From NCBI RefSeq assembly GCF_002532075.1, contig NZ_LYXE01000125.1:1-35911 (forward strand): a DNA stretch of 35,911 nucleotides, given 5' to 3'. Both the position numbers and the translations under genes were made by a program. Source of the stretch: Candidatus Chloroploca asiatica. Its GTDB lineage: Bacteria > Chloroflexota > Chloroflexia > Chloroflexales > Chloroflexaceae. This document shows, piece after piece, positions 17,101 to 25,820 of the stretch (the first letter of the stretch is position 1; each line of letters begins with the position of its first letter). The notes under the pieces were generated by a model. The model did no database searches. It worked only from the letters and a program-made list of their open reading frames with translations, and was not told the origin of the DNA.

Positions 17101-18636
17101 CAACTGGAGCGCATGCTCCGCGATATGTATGCACGCAACCTGACGGAAGATGTCATTAAGAGCCGGATCGTCGAGCAGGTTGACACTGAGCGCTTCCGGC
17201 GCATTAGCTTTTCGGCATTGGAAGGCTTGGCGAAGCGCGAGTTGAACCTGGCGGCAATTGTTGGTCATACGGCTGAGGCCCGCGAACGCAAGCTTGTGCC
17301 CGAAGTCATCCGCGATTTTTTCCTCCAAGCTAGTTCGGTCGCCGGTATCCAGGTACGTGCGGTCGGTCGCAGCGCCTCGACCGACAAGCCCCGCACCGGC
17401 CCCCTCGGCAATCCGGGCAGTGGGCCAATCTACCGTGTTGGTCGCATTCCACGGACGCTGGTAGAAATTGGCGAGCAGCAAGAAGCACGCTTCGGGCGCC
17501 TGGGGCGTGAGTATAAGCAGATTGCGTTCGACCAGCATGCCTTGAAGGACGATGCGACCCTGGAGTGGGTCACACCTGGACACCCATTGTTCGAGGCGGT
17601 ACGCGAAGATATCCGTGCGCAGACGCAGACCGATCTCCAGCGTGGTGCGATCTTTTTTGAGTTCCAGCGGAATATGCCAGCACGACTGGATGTCTTTTCG
17701 GCATCCATCGTCGATGGACGTAGGAAGGAACTGCATTGCCGACTCTTTGTTGTTGAAACTGCCTTGGATGGCACGATGAATGTGCGCCAGCCAACCTTAT
17801 TCCTCGACTTGGTGCCGGCACCAGAAGGTACCGCTGTGCCGGATGACGGTGGGTTGCCCAACTGCACGGTCGCGGAGCAGTTCCTGATTGATCAGGAGTT
17901 GCAAGGTAATCTGGCGCAGGTCGCCGCTGCACGCACGAAAGAGATCGCGACGATTGAGGAGCATCTCAAGATTAGTCTGGATGCGCTTATCAATCGCCAG
18001 AGTCTTCGGATGGCCGAGCTCCAAATTGCACAGGACTCAGGTGACGAGTCACCGCTGTTGGCGGCCAACCTCAAGACCACCGAGGATCGCCTGGATGTGC
18101 TCAACCGTCGGCTTGAGCGCCGCAGCGCCGAGATTGAGCAGGAACGCCACTGCACGATTGACAACGTTCGCCCGATTGCTCAGGCGTGGGTGTTGCCGCA
18201 CCCCGAGCGAACCTCCGAATTGCTCGCACCAATGGTGTCTGACCCGGATATCGAGCGCATTGCAGTTCAGGCAGTGATCGCCTACGAGAAGGCGCACGGG
18301 CGTCGCTCTATCGAGAGCGTTGAGAAAGACAACCGCGGCTTCGACCTGATCTCGCGTCGGCTGCATCCCGAAAACCCACAAACAGCCCTTGAAGTGCGCT
18401 TTATCGAGGTCAAAGGGCGTGCATTGGTTGGCGAGGTTGCCCTGACTAGTAACGAGTACCATACCGCTGAGCGGCTCAAGGACGACTACTGGCTGTATGT
18501 TGTCTATAACTGTGCGACAACGCCAGAGGTACAGGTCATCCGCAACCCAGCACGGCTCGAATGGGCCGAGGTCATGCAGGTGGCGCATTATCGTGTGGGG
18601 GTAGGGTCGATTATGAAGGCAGCCAGCACAGCGTAA
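14197..18636 (+). CDS. Hanks-type Ser/Thr kinase fused to SNF2 helicase with DUF3883 domain
   Basis: A 1479-aa fusion. Residues 12-265 are a complete protein kinase: Gly loop GKGGFGAVY (19-27), Lys42 in VAIK, HRDIKPQN (136-143), DFG (156-158), then SDLYSLGAMLYFMLTG. A linker (270-325) leads to the helicase: N-terminal domain 330-430, Walker A DDPGAGKT (448-455), DEAH (549-552), TATPHKGD, and motif VI QRMGRIHRYGQ near 906-916. A long C-terminal region ends in a DUF3883 domain (about 1370-1440) with GFDLISRR and FIEVKGR, compatible with a PD-(D/E)xK-like fold. Without residues 1-320 this resembles the large helicase of DISARM-type defence loci. The ATG at 14197 has GGAG 5 nt upstream; TTG at 14185 is less likely. 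It is the first gene of a co-directional cluster with the methyltransferase and ATPase, which suggests phosphorylation control of a restriction-like complex (inference). Confidence 0.88.
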   Translation: MLTIGSKLQGRYEIEALLGKGGFGAVYQAREQPPLRRLVAIKQTLFPEDLRHISRFEQEAELLAQVTHDALPRVYSYFEESRSCFLVMEFVPGMTLASYVTQQPQSCLSEAEALRLLAPILDALEYLHTLNPPVIHRDIKPQNVRITPKGKIFLVDFGIAKLGDPSVRTETIARAVTSGFSPFEQYSGGSTDARSDLYSLGAMLYFMLTGVTPPDAPQRVRVDPLIPLHTLNASLSSTLAAIVTRMMAVWPDDRFADVAAVRQALRSGMPFVSAPQSVDRPQAHALPVDSARAAELESEARSPEITPLLGSSTSMRSTVTDVPSIIARLKPNVIVYGPMFPERVQIIEVTLAGTSIRIKGEGLSSGKVLRPILTPQQLNDLTIEDVGLFDGDPQRFRLGIEAMRLGLAYEYDPYFSLSIARVDPLPHQLEAVYDYFLKQPRIRFLLADDPGAGKTIMAGLLIKELKIRGLAQRVLIVTPANLTFQWQREMKDRFREQFEIVRGDVLRSTYGSNPWQEKNQVITSISWVSRMDDARESLLRSRWDLIIVDEAHKMSAYSDDKKTLAYQLGEALSEMTDHYLLMTATPHKGDPENFALFLKLLDPDVYGDVSSLEKAIERREAPFYLRRVKEAMVTFPDPQTGEVKTLFTKREVRTIDFEIDDNEWEFYDALTHYVEEQSVMAAADQSARGRAVGFTMAMLQRRFASSVYAVRRSLERMQERREKILADPEAYRQGQITKRMPENFDELPDDEQQQILEELEQVVASVDPVTLKHEIAQIGRLITQASELEQREIESKLVKLKEQLATRGVFADPKMKLLLFTEHRETLDYLVTKLRAWGLTVTQIYGGMPIGDRDTPGSRIYAEREFKDTCQVLVATEAAGEGINLQFCWFMINYDIPWNPVRLEQRMGRIHRYGQEKDCLILNFVSTRTREGRVLQKLFERIREIEGALDPQRTGKVFNVLGDIFPSNQLERMLRDMYARNLTEDVIKSRIVEQVDTERFRRISFSALEGLAKRELNLAAIVGHTAEARERKLVPEVIRDFFLQASSVAGIQVRAVGRSASTDKPRTGPLGNPGSGPIYRVGRIPRTLVEIGEQQEARFGRLGREYKQIAFDQHALKDDATLEWVTPGHPLFEAVREDIRAQTQTDLQRGAIFFEFQRNMPARLDVFSASIVDGRRKELHCRLFVVETALDGTMNVRQPTLFLDLVPAPEGTAVPDDGGLPNCTVAEQFLIDQELQGNLAQVAAARTKEIATIEEHLKISLDALINRQSLRMAELQIAQDSGDESPLLAANLKTTEDRLDVLNRRLERRSAEIEQERHCTIDNVRPIAQAWVLPHPERTSELLAPMVSDPDIERIAVQAVIAYEKAHGRRSIESVEKDNRGFDLISRRLHPENPQTALEVRFIEVKGRALVGEVALTSNEYHTAERLKDDYWLYVVYNCATTPEVQVIRNPARLEWAEVMQVAHYRVGVGSIMKAASTA

Positions 18637-18691
18637 CCATGGTACAATTTTTTATCATTTCCATTGACTCGCGTGATGAGGAGGCATCGGT

Positions 18692-19057
18692 ATGACTCAA
18701 ATGACGCCCTATGATGCAGTCTTAGTGCTGGCCAGGCAACTTGCGCCGACCGAGCAAGCGCGCTTAGCCGCCGCGCTGATTGGCGTGCCATCCGAGCCAA
18801 CGCAGACCGATGCACCAGCGCGATGGCCAAGTCTCACACCCGAGGTGCAACAGTTGCTTGCGGGGAAAACCGCTCATGATTTCGACGTGCCACCCGATGG
18901 CACGCCCGAGGATGCACGTGCGCTGGTGCGCTCATGGGCCGAAGAAGATGCCGACGCCACGGAAGAAGAGGGTGAGTCGTGGGAGGATGTGCTGCGTTCG
19001 CTCGACGCCAACCGTTTCTCGGCCCGCCGCTTGTTTCCTGAAATGTTGACCACCTGA
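18692..19057 (+). CDS. Small acidic protein, possibly antitoxin-like
   Basis: A 121-aa protein with an excellent ribosome site (GAGGAGG) and a TACAAT -10-like hexamer at 18643. Its N-terminus (YDAVLVLARQLAPTEQARLAAALIG) has the same helix pattern as the antitoxin at 8773-9009 (YETILRLVRSW...). The C-terminal half is strongly acidic (WAEEDADATEEEGESWEDVL). It sits between the helicase and the methyltransferase, 55 nt and 81 nt from them. I do not recognise a family. It could be an antitoxin whose toxin is lost, an inhibitor of the complex, or a DNA-mimic-like regulator; all three are inference. Confidence 0.7.
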   Translation: MTQMTPYDAVLVLARQLAPTEQARLAAALIGVPSEPTQTDAPARWPSLTPEVQQLLAGKTAHDFDVPPDGTPEDARALVRSWAEEDADATEEEGESWEDVLRSLDANRFSARRLFPEMLTT

Positions 19058-19138
19058 CGCGGCTCGCACCAGCCGAGCATTGGCAGAAGATCACGGGATA
19101 GATCAATTGTTTGGTCTCGCTCGTGTGAAGGAATCGTT

Positions 19139-22100
19139 GTGACCACCACCACCTACCCGCGCCGCCTGATCGAGGTCGATCTGCCAATTAAGCGCATCTC
19201 TGCCCATGCCCGCCGCGAGAAGAGTATTCGGCACGGCCATATCAGCACACTGCACATCTGGTGGGCCCGCCGCCCGCTAGCCGCATGTCGGGCGGTTATT
19301 TGCGCATCGCTGTGGCCCGATCCAGCCGATGAGCTGTGCCCGCCGGTATTCCGCACGGTTGCCGCGCATGTACTGGCCGAGTTCGGCGAACTGGTGCGTA
19401 CCGACCGTGCATTGGCTGAGTTGTGTAGCCCCGAAAGCTTCAAGCGCTGGCAACGGACGACCAAGCAGACCCTGCGGGCAAACGACCCGGCATGTTGGCC
19501 AGATCTGCGCTATGCATTGCTTGATTTCATCGCCGACTTCGCCAACTGGGATGCTTCGACGGTTCCAGCGTATCTCGAAACTTCGCGCGCATTGACGCAA
19601 GCGGCCCACGAAGCCCTTGGTGGTATGCCTGGCACGCGACCATTGGTTGTCGATCCATTCGCCGGCGGCGGTGCCATCCCGCTGGAGGCGCTGCGCGTTG
19701 GTGCGGATGCATTCGCGTCCGATCTGAACCCTATACCGATATTATTGAATAAGGTAGTTCAAGAATATATTCCACGATATGGTAATGATTTAGCACGACA
19801 GGTGCGCGAATCCGGCATTAGAGTAAGGGCGCTCATAGAGCAAAAGCTCGGAGCTTTTTACGTAAGCAATGATCCGAATGAGAAACCTTATGCTTTCTTT
19901 TGGGGAAGAACCATTATTTGCGAGGGACCATCGTGTGGCTATCGATTTCCGCTCATCAAGTCGCTATGGTTAAGACAGAAAAGTAAGAACGGTGTTGCGC
20001 TCGAATTAAAGCCTAACCATCGAACACGAGAGGTTGATATTGATGTAAGGATAGGCGTTCATTTGCAAGAAGTTGGTTCAGGAACATCGAAACAAGGGGC
20101 AGCTACCTGCCCAGTCTGTGGTTATACAACTTCAGTTGAGAGTGTAAGACGCCAGTTATCTCAGCGTAATGGTGGGACTTTAGACGCACAAATGCTCGCT
20201 ATATGTATCTCTAGTAACTCATATATAGGAAAGACGTATCGAAAACCCACCGATGATGAGAGATCTCGCTTTAATATAGCCTTGGCGGCTTACCATAGAT
20301 TAATTCCTAACGAAGGAGATGATATTCCCGACATTCCAAATGAAATGTTGAATCATCTGCGGGGGTTTTTCAATGTGGTTCTATATGGAATGAAGAGATG
20401 GGGCGATCTGTTCGGCCCTCGTCAGGCTCTACTGATGACATCGCTTACCAAAGAGATTCGCGTAGAACACCAAAGATTGCTCAATATATGCCCTGATATG
20501 GCCGATGCTGTGGCTACTTGCCTGGCATTAGCTGCGGGCAAAGTTGCCCAGTACAATTCCTCCTGTTGTCGATGGAAGTCTACTGGGGAAACGTTGATAG
20601 ACATGTTTGGTAGGCAGGCTATCCCTATGGTATGGGATTTTTCAGAAGCGTATCCATTTGGAGGTAGCACGGGCGATTACGGTCAGTATATCGAATCATT
20701 TTGTACAACTCTGGACACGCTTTCGCTTGTTTTATCCTCAAGCGGGACAACCCAACAGGCCAGTGCCACCCAACATCCCCTCCCAGATAACATAGTCGAA
20801 GCTTTTGTGACAGATCCACCATACTATGATGCCATTCCATATGCTGATCTTTCTGACTTCTTTTATGTGTGGCATCGTAGAATGTTAGGAAACATACATA
20901 GCGAGCTTTATTCGGGCAATCTCTCACCAAAAGATGAAGAATGCGTAACTCTATCTCATCGAGCGGCAATGTATCGACATAAAGATCGCTCATTCTTTGA
21001 GCGGATGATGTCCATTGCTATGGCAGAAGGCAGACGCATCACGAAGCCGCAAGGAATTGGTGTTGTAGTCTTTGCCAATAAATCAACTACTGGCTGGGAA
21101 GCCATGATTGGTGCTCTGGTTAGTTCTGGATGGATCATATCAGCTTCATGGCCTATTGATACCGAAATGAGCAGTAGACTCCGTGCTCAAGATTCAGCAG
21201 TTCTTGCTTCGTCGGTTCATCTTGTCTGCCGCCCGCGTGAGCAGGCCGACGGGACACTCACCGAAGATATCGGTGACTGGCGCGATGTACTACAAGAACT
21301 GCCTCTCCGCATCCACGAATGGATGCCGCGACTAGCCGCCGAAGGCGTAGTTGGTGCCGACGCAATCTTCGCCTGCCTCGGCCCGGCACTGGAGATTTTC
21401 AGCCGCTACAGCCGTGTCGAGAAGGCCAGTGGTGAACAGGTCAAGTTGGGCGAGTATCTGGAGCACGTCTGGGCGGCTGTCTCGCGCGAGGCGCTTTCGC
21501 TGCTGTTCAAGGACGCCGACGCCAGTGGTTTAGAGCCGGACGCACGCCTCACCGCCATGTGGCTCTGGACGCTCTCGACCGCCGACGACCGCCGACCAAG
21601 TAACGGCAACGGCGAGGGCGATGAAACCGACGAGAACGACGACGAATCGACCAGCAGCAAAAGTGCTGGAAAGGGTGGCTTTAGCCTGGAGTTTGACGCT
21701 GCACGCAAGATCGCGCAAGGGCTTGGCGCAAACCTTGACATCCTACGGCATGTTGTCGAGGTCAAAGGTGAGACGGCGCGCCTCATCTCGGTCGGCGAGC
21801 GCACCCGCTATCTGTTCGGCAAGGACGAGGCGATGGCACCCGCCAATCGCAAGATCAAGAAAAGTGCTCAGCAAATGAGCCTGTTCGCCGAGCTAGAGCA
21901 AGCCGAAGAAGAGGCTGGCTGGGGCGAAAAGAGTGCGCCGCCAGCTGGCGCAACCGTGCTCGATCGCGTTCACCAAGCGATGATTTTGTTCGCTGCTGGT
22001 CGGGCCGAAGCCATGAAGCGCTTCCTCGTTGAGGAGGGTGCTGGCACCGATCCACGCTTCTGGCAGTTGGCGCAGTCGCTTTCGGCACTCTACCCCACCG

Positions 22101-22162
22101 CTACGGACGAAAAGCGCTGGGTGGATGGCGTACTAGCGCGGAAGAAGGGGTTGGGGTTTTAG
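19139..22162 (+). CDS. DUF1156 DNA methyltransferase (adenine-specific type)
   Basis: A 1007-aa protein with GTG start (AAGGA upstream). The N-terminus (PIKRISAHARREKSIRHGHISTLHIWWARRPL) is the DUF1156 signature. SAM motif I is VDPFAGGGAIPLEAL (DPFAGGG at 172-178); the catalytic motif IV is TDPPYYDAIPYADL (DPPY at 559-562), followed by FFYVWHRR. Cys pairs (CEGPSCGYRF, CPVCGY) in the middle suggest a zinc-binding part of the target-recognition region. The C-terminal third is acidic and helical. DPPY-type enzymes make N6-methyladenine, so this would mark self DNA. The stretch coding for residues about 199-695 is conspicuously AT-rich (ATA, AGA, TTA codons), unlike both flanks, suggesting recombinational exchange. 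It is followed 49 nt later by the DUF499 ATPase. Confidence 0.88.
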   Translation: MTTTTYPRRLIEVDLPIKRISAHARREKSIRHGHISTLHIWWARRPLAACRAVICASLWPDPADELCPPVFRTVAAHVLAEFGELVRTDRALAELCSPESFKRWQRTTKQTLRANDPACWPDLRYALLDFIADFANWDASTVPAYLETSRALTQAAHEALGGMPGTRPLVVDPFAGGGAIPLEALRVGADAFASDLNPIPILLNKVVQEYIPRYGNDLARQVRESGIRVRALIEQKLGAFYVSNDPNEKPYAFFWGRTIICEGPSCGYRFPLIKSLWLRQKSKNGVALELKPNHRTREVDIDVRIGVHLQEVGSGTSKQGAATCPVCGYTTSVESVRRQLSQRNGGTLDAQMLAICISSNSYIGKTYRKPTDDERSRFNIALAAYHRLIPNEGDDIPDIPNEMLNHLRGFFNVVLYGMKRWGDLFGPRQALLMTSLTKEIRVEHQRLLNICPDMADAVATCLALAAGKVAQYNSSCCRWKSTGETLIDMFGRQAIPMVWDFSEAYPFGGSTGDYGQYIESFCTTLDTLSLVLSSSGTTQQASATQHPLPDNIVEAFVTDPPYYDAIPYADLSDFFYVWHRRMLGNIHSELYSGNLSPKDEECVTLSHRAAMYRHKDRSFFERMMSIAMAEGRRITKPQGIGVVVFANKSTTGWEAMIGALVSSGWIISASWPIDTEMSSRLRAQDSAVLASSVHLVCRPREQADGTLTEDIGDWRDVLQELPLRIHEWMPRLAAEGVVGADAIFACLGPALEIFSRYSRVEKASGEQVKLGEYLEHVWAAVSREALSLLFKDADASGLEPDARLTAMWLWTLSTADDRRPSNGNGEGDETDENDDESTSSKSAGKGGFSLEFDAARKIAQGLGANLDILRHVVEVKGETARLISVGERTRYLFGKDEAMAPANRKIKKSAQQMSLFAELEQAEEEAGWGEKSAPPAGATVLDRVHQAMILFAAGRAEAMKRFLVEEGAGTDPRFWQLAQSLSALYPTATDEKRWVDGVLARKKGLGF

Positions 22163-22211
22163 TTTCACGTAGACCGGTTTACCGAAAAAACAGCATCACA
22201 AGGATCTTCAT

Positions 22212-25200
22212 ATGGCACTCAAACCCTGGTACACTGTCATTCCCCCACGCGAAGACCTGCGATCGGGCAAGCCGCTCGACGCATCAGAGTTTGCTGTCCA
22301 TCTCGATCAGGTGCGCGATGAGCGAGCGCCGATTGATTACCGCGATCCTGAGCGTTTCTTTGAGCGCACTTACCTCACGCAGACCTTGCTCGGCCTTGGC
22401 TCCGAGGTCGTTCGCCGCCTTTCAGGCGAGACAACTGAGACCTCAGCGGTATTCAACCTCTCGACCCAATTTGGTGGTGGTAAGACCCACGCCTTGACCT
22501 TGCTATATCACTTGGCCAAACATGGAAAAGGTGCTGATCATTGGCCCGGTGTCCAGCGGATTCTCGAAAAGGGCGGTGTGGCGTCTGTTCCCGATGCAGC
22601 CGTTGCGGTGTTTGTCGGCACCGAGTTCGACTCACTTACCGGTCGCGGTGGAACTGACGGTACGCCACTCCGCCGCACACCCTGGGGGGAGATTGCGTAT
22701 CAGCTTGGTGGCGCACCGGCACTCGCCGTGCTGGCAGAACATGAGGAACAGTTTGTCGAACCGAAAGGCGACGTCATTCGGGCCTTTCTCCCCAAAGACA
22801 AGCCGTGTCTCATCCTCATGGACGAGATTATCAACTACGTCAGCACCTATCGGCGCAAAGGCTATGGCAATGCGCTCTACAACTTCATTCAGGCGCTTTC
22901 GGAAACCGCACGCGGCATGAAGAATGTCGTGCTGGTCGTTTCGATCCCTGCATCAGTACTGGATTACACGGCGGAGGACATTGACGACGAGGGCCGTTTC
23001 AAACGCATGCTCGACCGACTTGGCAAAGCCTATATGATGTCGGCGGAGAGTGAGACCTCGGAAATCATCCGTCGACGGTTGTTTGAATGGGATCTGCGTG
23101 CGGTCGGGCAGAACGGACGCATCGCCCTGCCGAAAGAGGCACTGAACACCTGTAACGACTACGCCGATTGGGTCGTTGCGCACCGTCAGTCGCTCCCACA
23201 ATCCTTCCCGATCGACAGCGCCCGCGATGCCTTTGCCGCAACCTATCCCTTCCATCCCATGGTGCTCTCGGTCTTTGAGCGCAAGTGGCAATCACTCCCC
23301 CGCTTCCAACAGACGCGTGGCATGCTGCGCCTGCTGGCGCTGTGGGTCTCGAAGGCCTACCGTGAAGGATTTACCGGTGCTTTTCGCGATCCACTGATCG
23401 ATCTTGGTACCGCGCCGCTCGATGACGCCATGTTCCGTGCGGCGGCCTTTGAGCAACTCGGCGAATCAAAACTGGAAGTGCCGGTCACCACCGATATCTG
23501 TGGCAAAAAAGACTCGCATGCCGCACGCTTGGACGAAGAAGCCAGCGATACGATCAAGCGTGCCCGCTTGCACCGCAAGGTCGCGACCGCAATTTTCTTC
23601 GAGTCAAACGGTGGCCAGGCTCAGAGCTATGCAACCCTCCCAGAAGTGCGGATGTCGGTAGCGGCCCCAACCCTCGATATTGCAAATGTCGAAACGGTGC
23701 TCGAGGCGTTAGTTCCCCCTAATGGCGTGTGCTACTACTTGGACACGAATAAAAACCGTTATTGGTTCAGTACCAAGCCCAACTTGAGCAAGCTGCTCGC
23801 CGACCGGAAGGCCAGCGTTCAATCACCGAGGATTGACGAGCGGGTACGCACTGAAATCGAAAAGGTATTTAGTCCCTTGCCGGGTACCGAGCGAGTTTTT
23901 TTCCCGACGGCGAGCGGTCATATACCGAATCAGCCAGTGCTAACACTGGTCATCCTTGCGCCTGACCAATCGCCACAAGACTCATTGACCCTGACGCGCC
24001 TTGAGGCGATGACGCGTGAATCAGGCAATGGATCGCGAACCTTCAAGAGCGCACTGCTCTGGGTGCTCGCCGATGGCGATGGGGCGTTGCGCGAAGAGGC
24101 CCGCAAGCTCTTGGCATGGGAAGCGATTAGTGATGAGAAGGACGACTTGGCGCTCGACGAGGTGCAGAAGAAACAGATCGACACCAATTTCAGCAACGCC
24201 CGTCGCGATCTACGTGAGAGCGTCTGGCGCGCCTACAACCATATTGCGATGTTAGGAAAAGGCAATGACATCGAGGTCAAAAACCTGGGACTGGTGCATT
24301 CAAGTTCAGCGAACTCTCCGGTTCAACTTATCATTAACCGGCTAAAGATGGATGGCGACATTGAGGAAAGCATTGGCCCGAGTTTCCTTGTACGCAATTG
24401 GCCCGCCTTCGCCGAATGGAGTACCCGCTCGGTACGCGATGCGTTCTTTGCCTCGCCCAAATTTCCACGGCTGCTAAGCGCCACTGCTGTCAAGGAGACG
24501 ATTGCGAAGGGCGTCGCGAATGGGTTTCTTGCTTACGTTGGCAAAATGGCTGATGGCGACTACCAGCCCTTTATCTACGGTACCAGCCTACAACCTGGCG
24601 ATGTCGAGATCTCCGATGACATGTATGTTATTACGAAAGAGACCGCTGATGCCTACCAGCGTGCGAAGAGTGAGGCGCGCACGCTGACAAGCCTCGTCAT
24701 TAGCCCATCCCAGATTACGCTCAAACCCAGTGAGCAATGCAAATTCACCGTACAGGGCTATGATCAACAGCGTAAAGAAATGCCGGTAGAGAGTGTCGTT
24801 TGGAGTACAAGCGCTGGGTTCATCGCCGAAAACGGAACGTTTGTCGCCAGCGACGAGCCAGGCACAACCACCATCACCGCCACGCTCGGCAGCATCACTG
24901 CTACCAGCACTATTCAGGTACGTTCCGTCGATGACAAAGGCATTCGTGACGGGTCAGACGATGGCAATCATCAGCCAGAACTTCCGAAGCCTGTTGATCC
25001 TCCTATGCCAGACGCACTCGCTCGCCTCATCTGGGAAGGCGAAATTCCTTGGCAAAAGTGGGCAAACTTTTACCCCAAGATTCTTGCAAAATTTGCCTCA
25101 ACTAAGGGCTTAAAGTTGACGCTCCGGGTAGAGGTTGCACCTGACAAAGGCGTTTCAGCGCAGCAGGTTGAGGAAATGAAGCTTGGGTTGCGTGAGCTTG

Positions 25201-25229
25201 GGTTGGATGATACGGTGCGAACAGAGTAG
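22212..25229 (+). CDS. DUF499 ATPase with C-terminal Ig-like domain
   Basis: A 1005-aa P-loop ATPase beginning MALKPWYTVIPPREDLRSG, the DUF499 start. Walker A is QFGGGKTH (86-93), Walker B is CLILMDEIINYV (199-210). The family regularly travels with DUF1156 methyltransferases and SNF2 helicases and is distantly similar to the BrxC/PglY-type ATPases of phage exclusion systems; the usual view is that it powers assembly or movement of the complex on DNA. Residues about 828-905 form an Ig-like (BIG-type) beta domain (ISPSQITLKPSEQCKFTV, then WSTSAGFI, ITATLGSITATSTIQV), often an adhesion or protein-binding module. The last 70 residues (IPWQKWANFYPKIL...) resume a conserved DUF499-like tail. AAGGAT precedes the ATG. 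Confidence 0.88.
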   Translation: MALKPWYTVIPPREDLRSGKPLDASEFAVHLDQVRDERAPIDYRDPERFFERTYLTQTLLGLGSEVVRRLSGETTETSAVFNLSTQFGGGKTHALTLLYHLAKHGKGADHWPGVQRILEKGGVASVPDAAVAVFVGTEFDSLTGRGGTDGTPLRRTPWGEIAYQLGGAPALAVLAEHEEQFVEPKGDVIRAFLPKDKPCLILMDEIINYVSTYRRKGYGNALYNFIQALSETARGMKNVVLVVSIPASVLDYTAEDIDDEGRFKRMLDRLGKAYMMSAESETSEIIRRRLFEWDLRAVGQNGRIALPKEALNTCNDYADWVVAHRQSLPQSFPIDSARDAFAATYPFHPMVLSVFERKWQSLPRFQQTRGMLRLLALWVSKAYREGFTGAFRDPLIDLGTAPLDDAMFRAAAFEQLGESKLEVPVTTDICGKKDSHAARLDEEASDTIKRARLHRKVATAIFFESNGGQAQSYATLPEVRMSVAAPTLDIANVETVLEALVPPNGVCYYLDTNKNRYWFSTKPNLSKLLADRKASVQSPRIDERVRTEIEKVFSPLPGTERVFFPTASGHIPNQPVLTLVILAPDQSPQDSLTLTRLEAMTRESGNGSRTFKSALLWVLADGDGALREEARKLLAWEAISDEKDDLALDEVQKKQIDTNFSNARRDLRESVWRAYNHIAMLGKGNDIEVKNLGLVHSSSANSPVQLIINRLKMDGDIEESIGPSFLVRNWPAFAEWSTRSVRDAFFASPKFPRLLSATAVKETIAKGVANGFLAYVGKMADGDYQPFIYGTSLQPGDVEISDDMYVITKETADAYQRAKSEARTLTSLVISPSQITLKPSEQCKFTVQGYDQQRKEMPVESVVWSTSAGFIAENGTFVASDEPGTTTITATLGSITATSTIQVRSVDDKGIRDGSDDGNHQPELPKPVDPPMPDALARLIWEGEIPWQKWANFYPKILAKFASTKGLKLTLRVEVAPDKGVSAQQVEEMKLGLRELGLDDTVRTE

Positions 25230-25820
25230 TCCAATCCTCTATTCAGTGACAATATCCTCGCCAAAATCATATCCAACCGGCTGAATTCCGGATCACGCGC
25301 ACGGAATGGGCAAAGCAGGCCGTGGGCGAGGTTGACTGTGACTTAAAGCATAACCTTATGCGATCACGGAACACGCGTGACGGAAAAGCCCAGGCTTGAG
25401 CCCCCTTGAGGCTAGTGCCACGAAGCTCGGCGCAGGGCCTCTTGGGGGCGCGGCTCGCGAGGGTTGCGCCGAAGGCGGTGAGGGGCGCGGGGTCACTAGG
25501 CGTCGCCTTCCGACAACTTGGGGGGCGAAACGGGTGGGCAAACCAGGGGGTAACGACCGGAAGGATCGCATCATGGCGGGGCCGACGGGTCGTCGTTCCC
25601 TGCTGCTGAGCCGAGCGCTCTTCCACCGCGTGGCCTCGTGCGCGTGCGTTGCCCACCCCCCGCTTGCTCCGCACCGGCCATGCGGTATCATGGGCACCAA
25701 CGACGCGGGCCGTTGACCCACGCGGCAGATCATTGACCCAGCCCCGCGCCGCCGTCGGCGGCCCCGCCCGCGCGTCCGTTCAGGCGGCGTGCGCAATCGT
25801 GCAACCCGAGGACATCACCC
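25230..25820. other. Interval without a recognisable gene
   Basis: About 590 nt. Several overlapping frames exist on both strands, but all are Arg/Pro/Ala-rich and show no motif. Short palindromic sequence (CACGCGTG) occurs near 25373. I see no RNA gene or terminator with a T-run. Confidence 0.5.

Noticed and set aside
25267-25796. Overlapping minus-strand frames in the interval after the DUF499 gene
   Set aside because: Arg/Pro-rich translations without motifs or ribosome sites; typical of GC-rich noncoding sequence.
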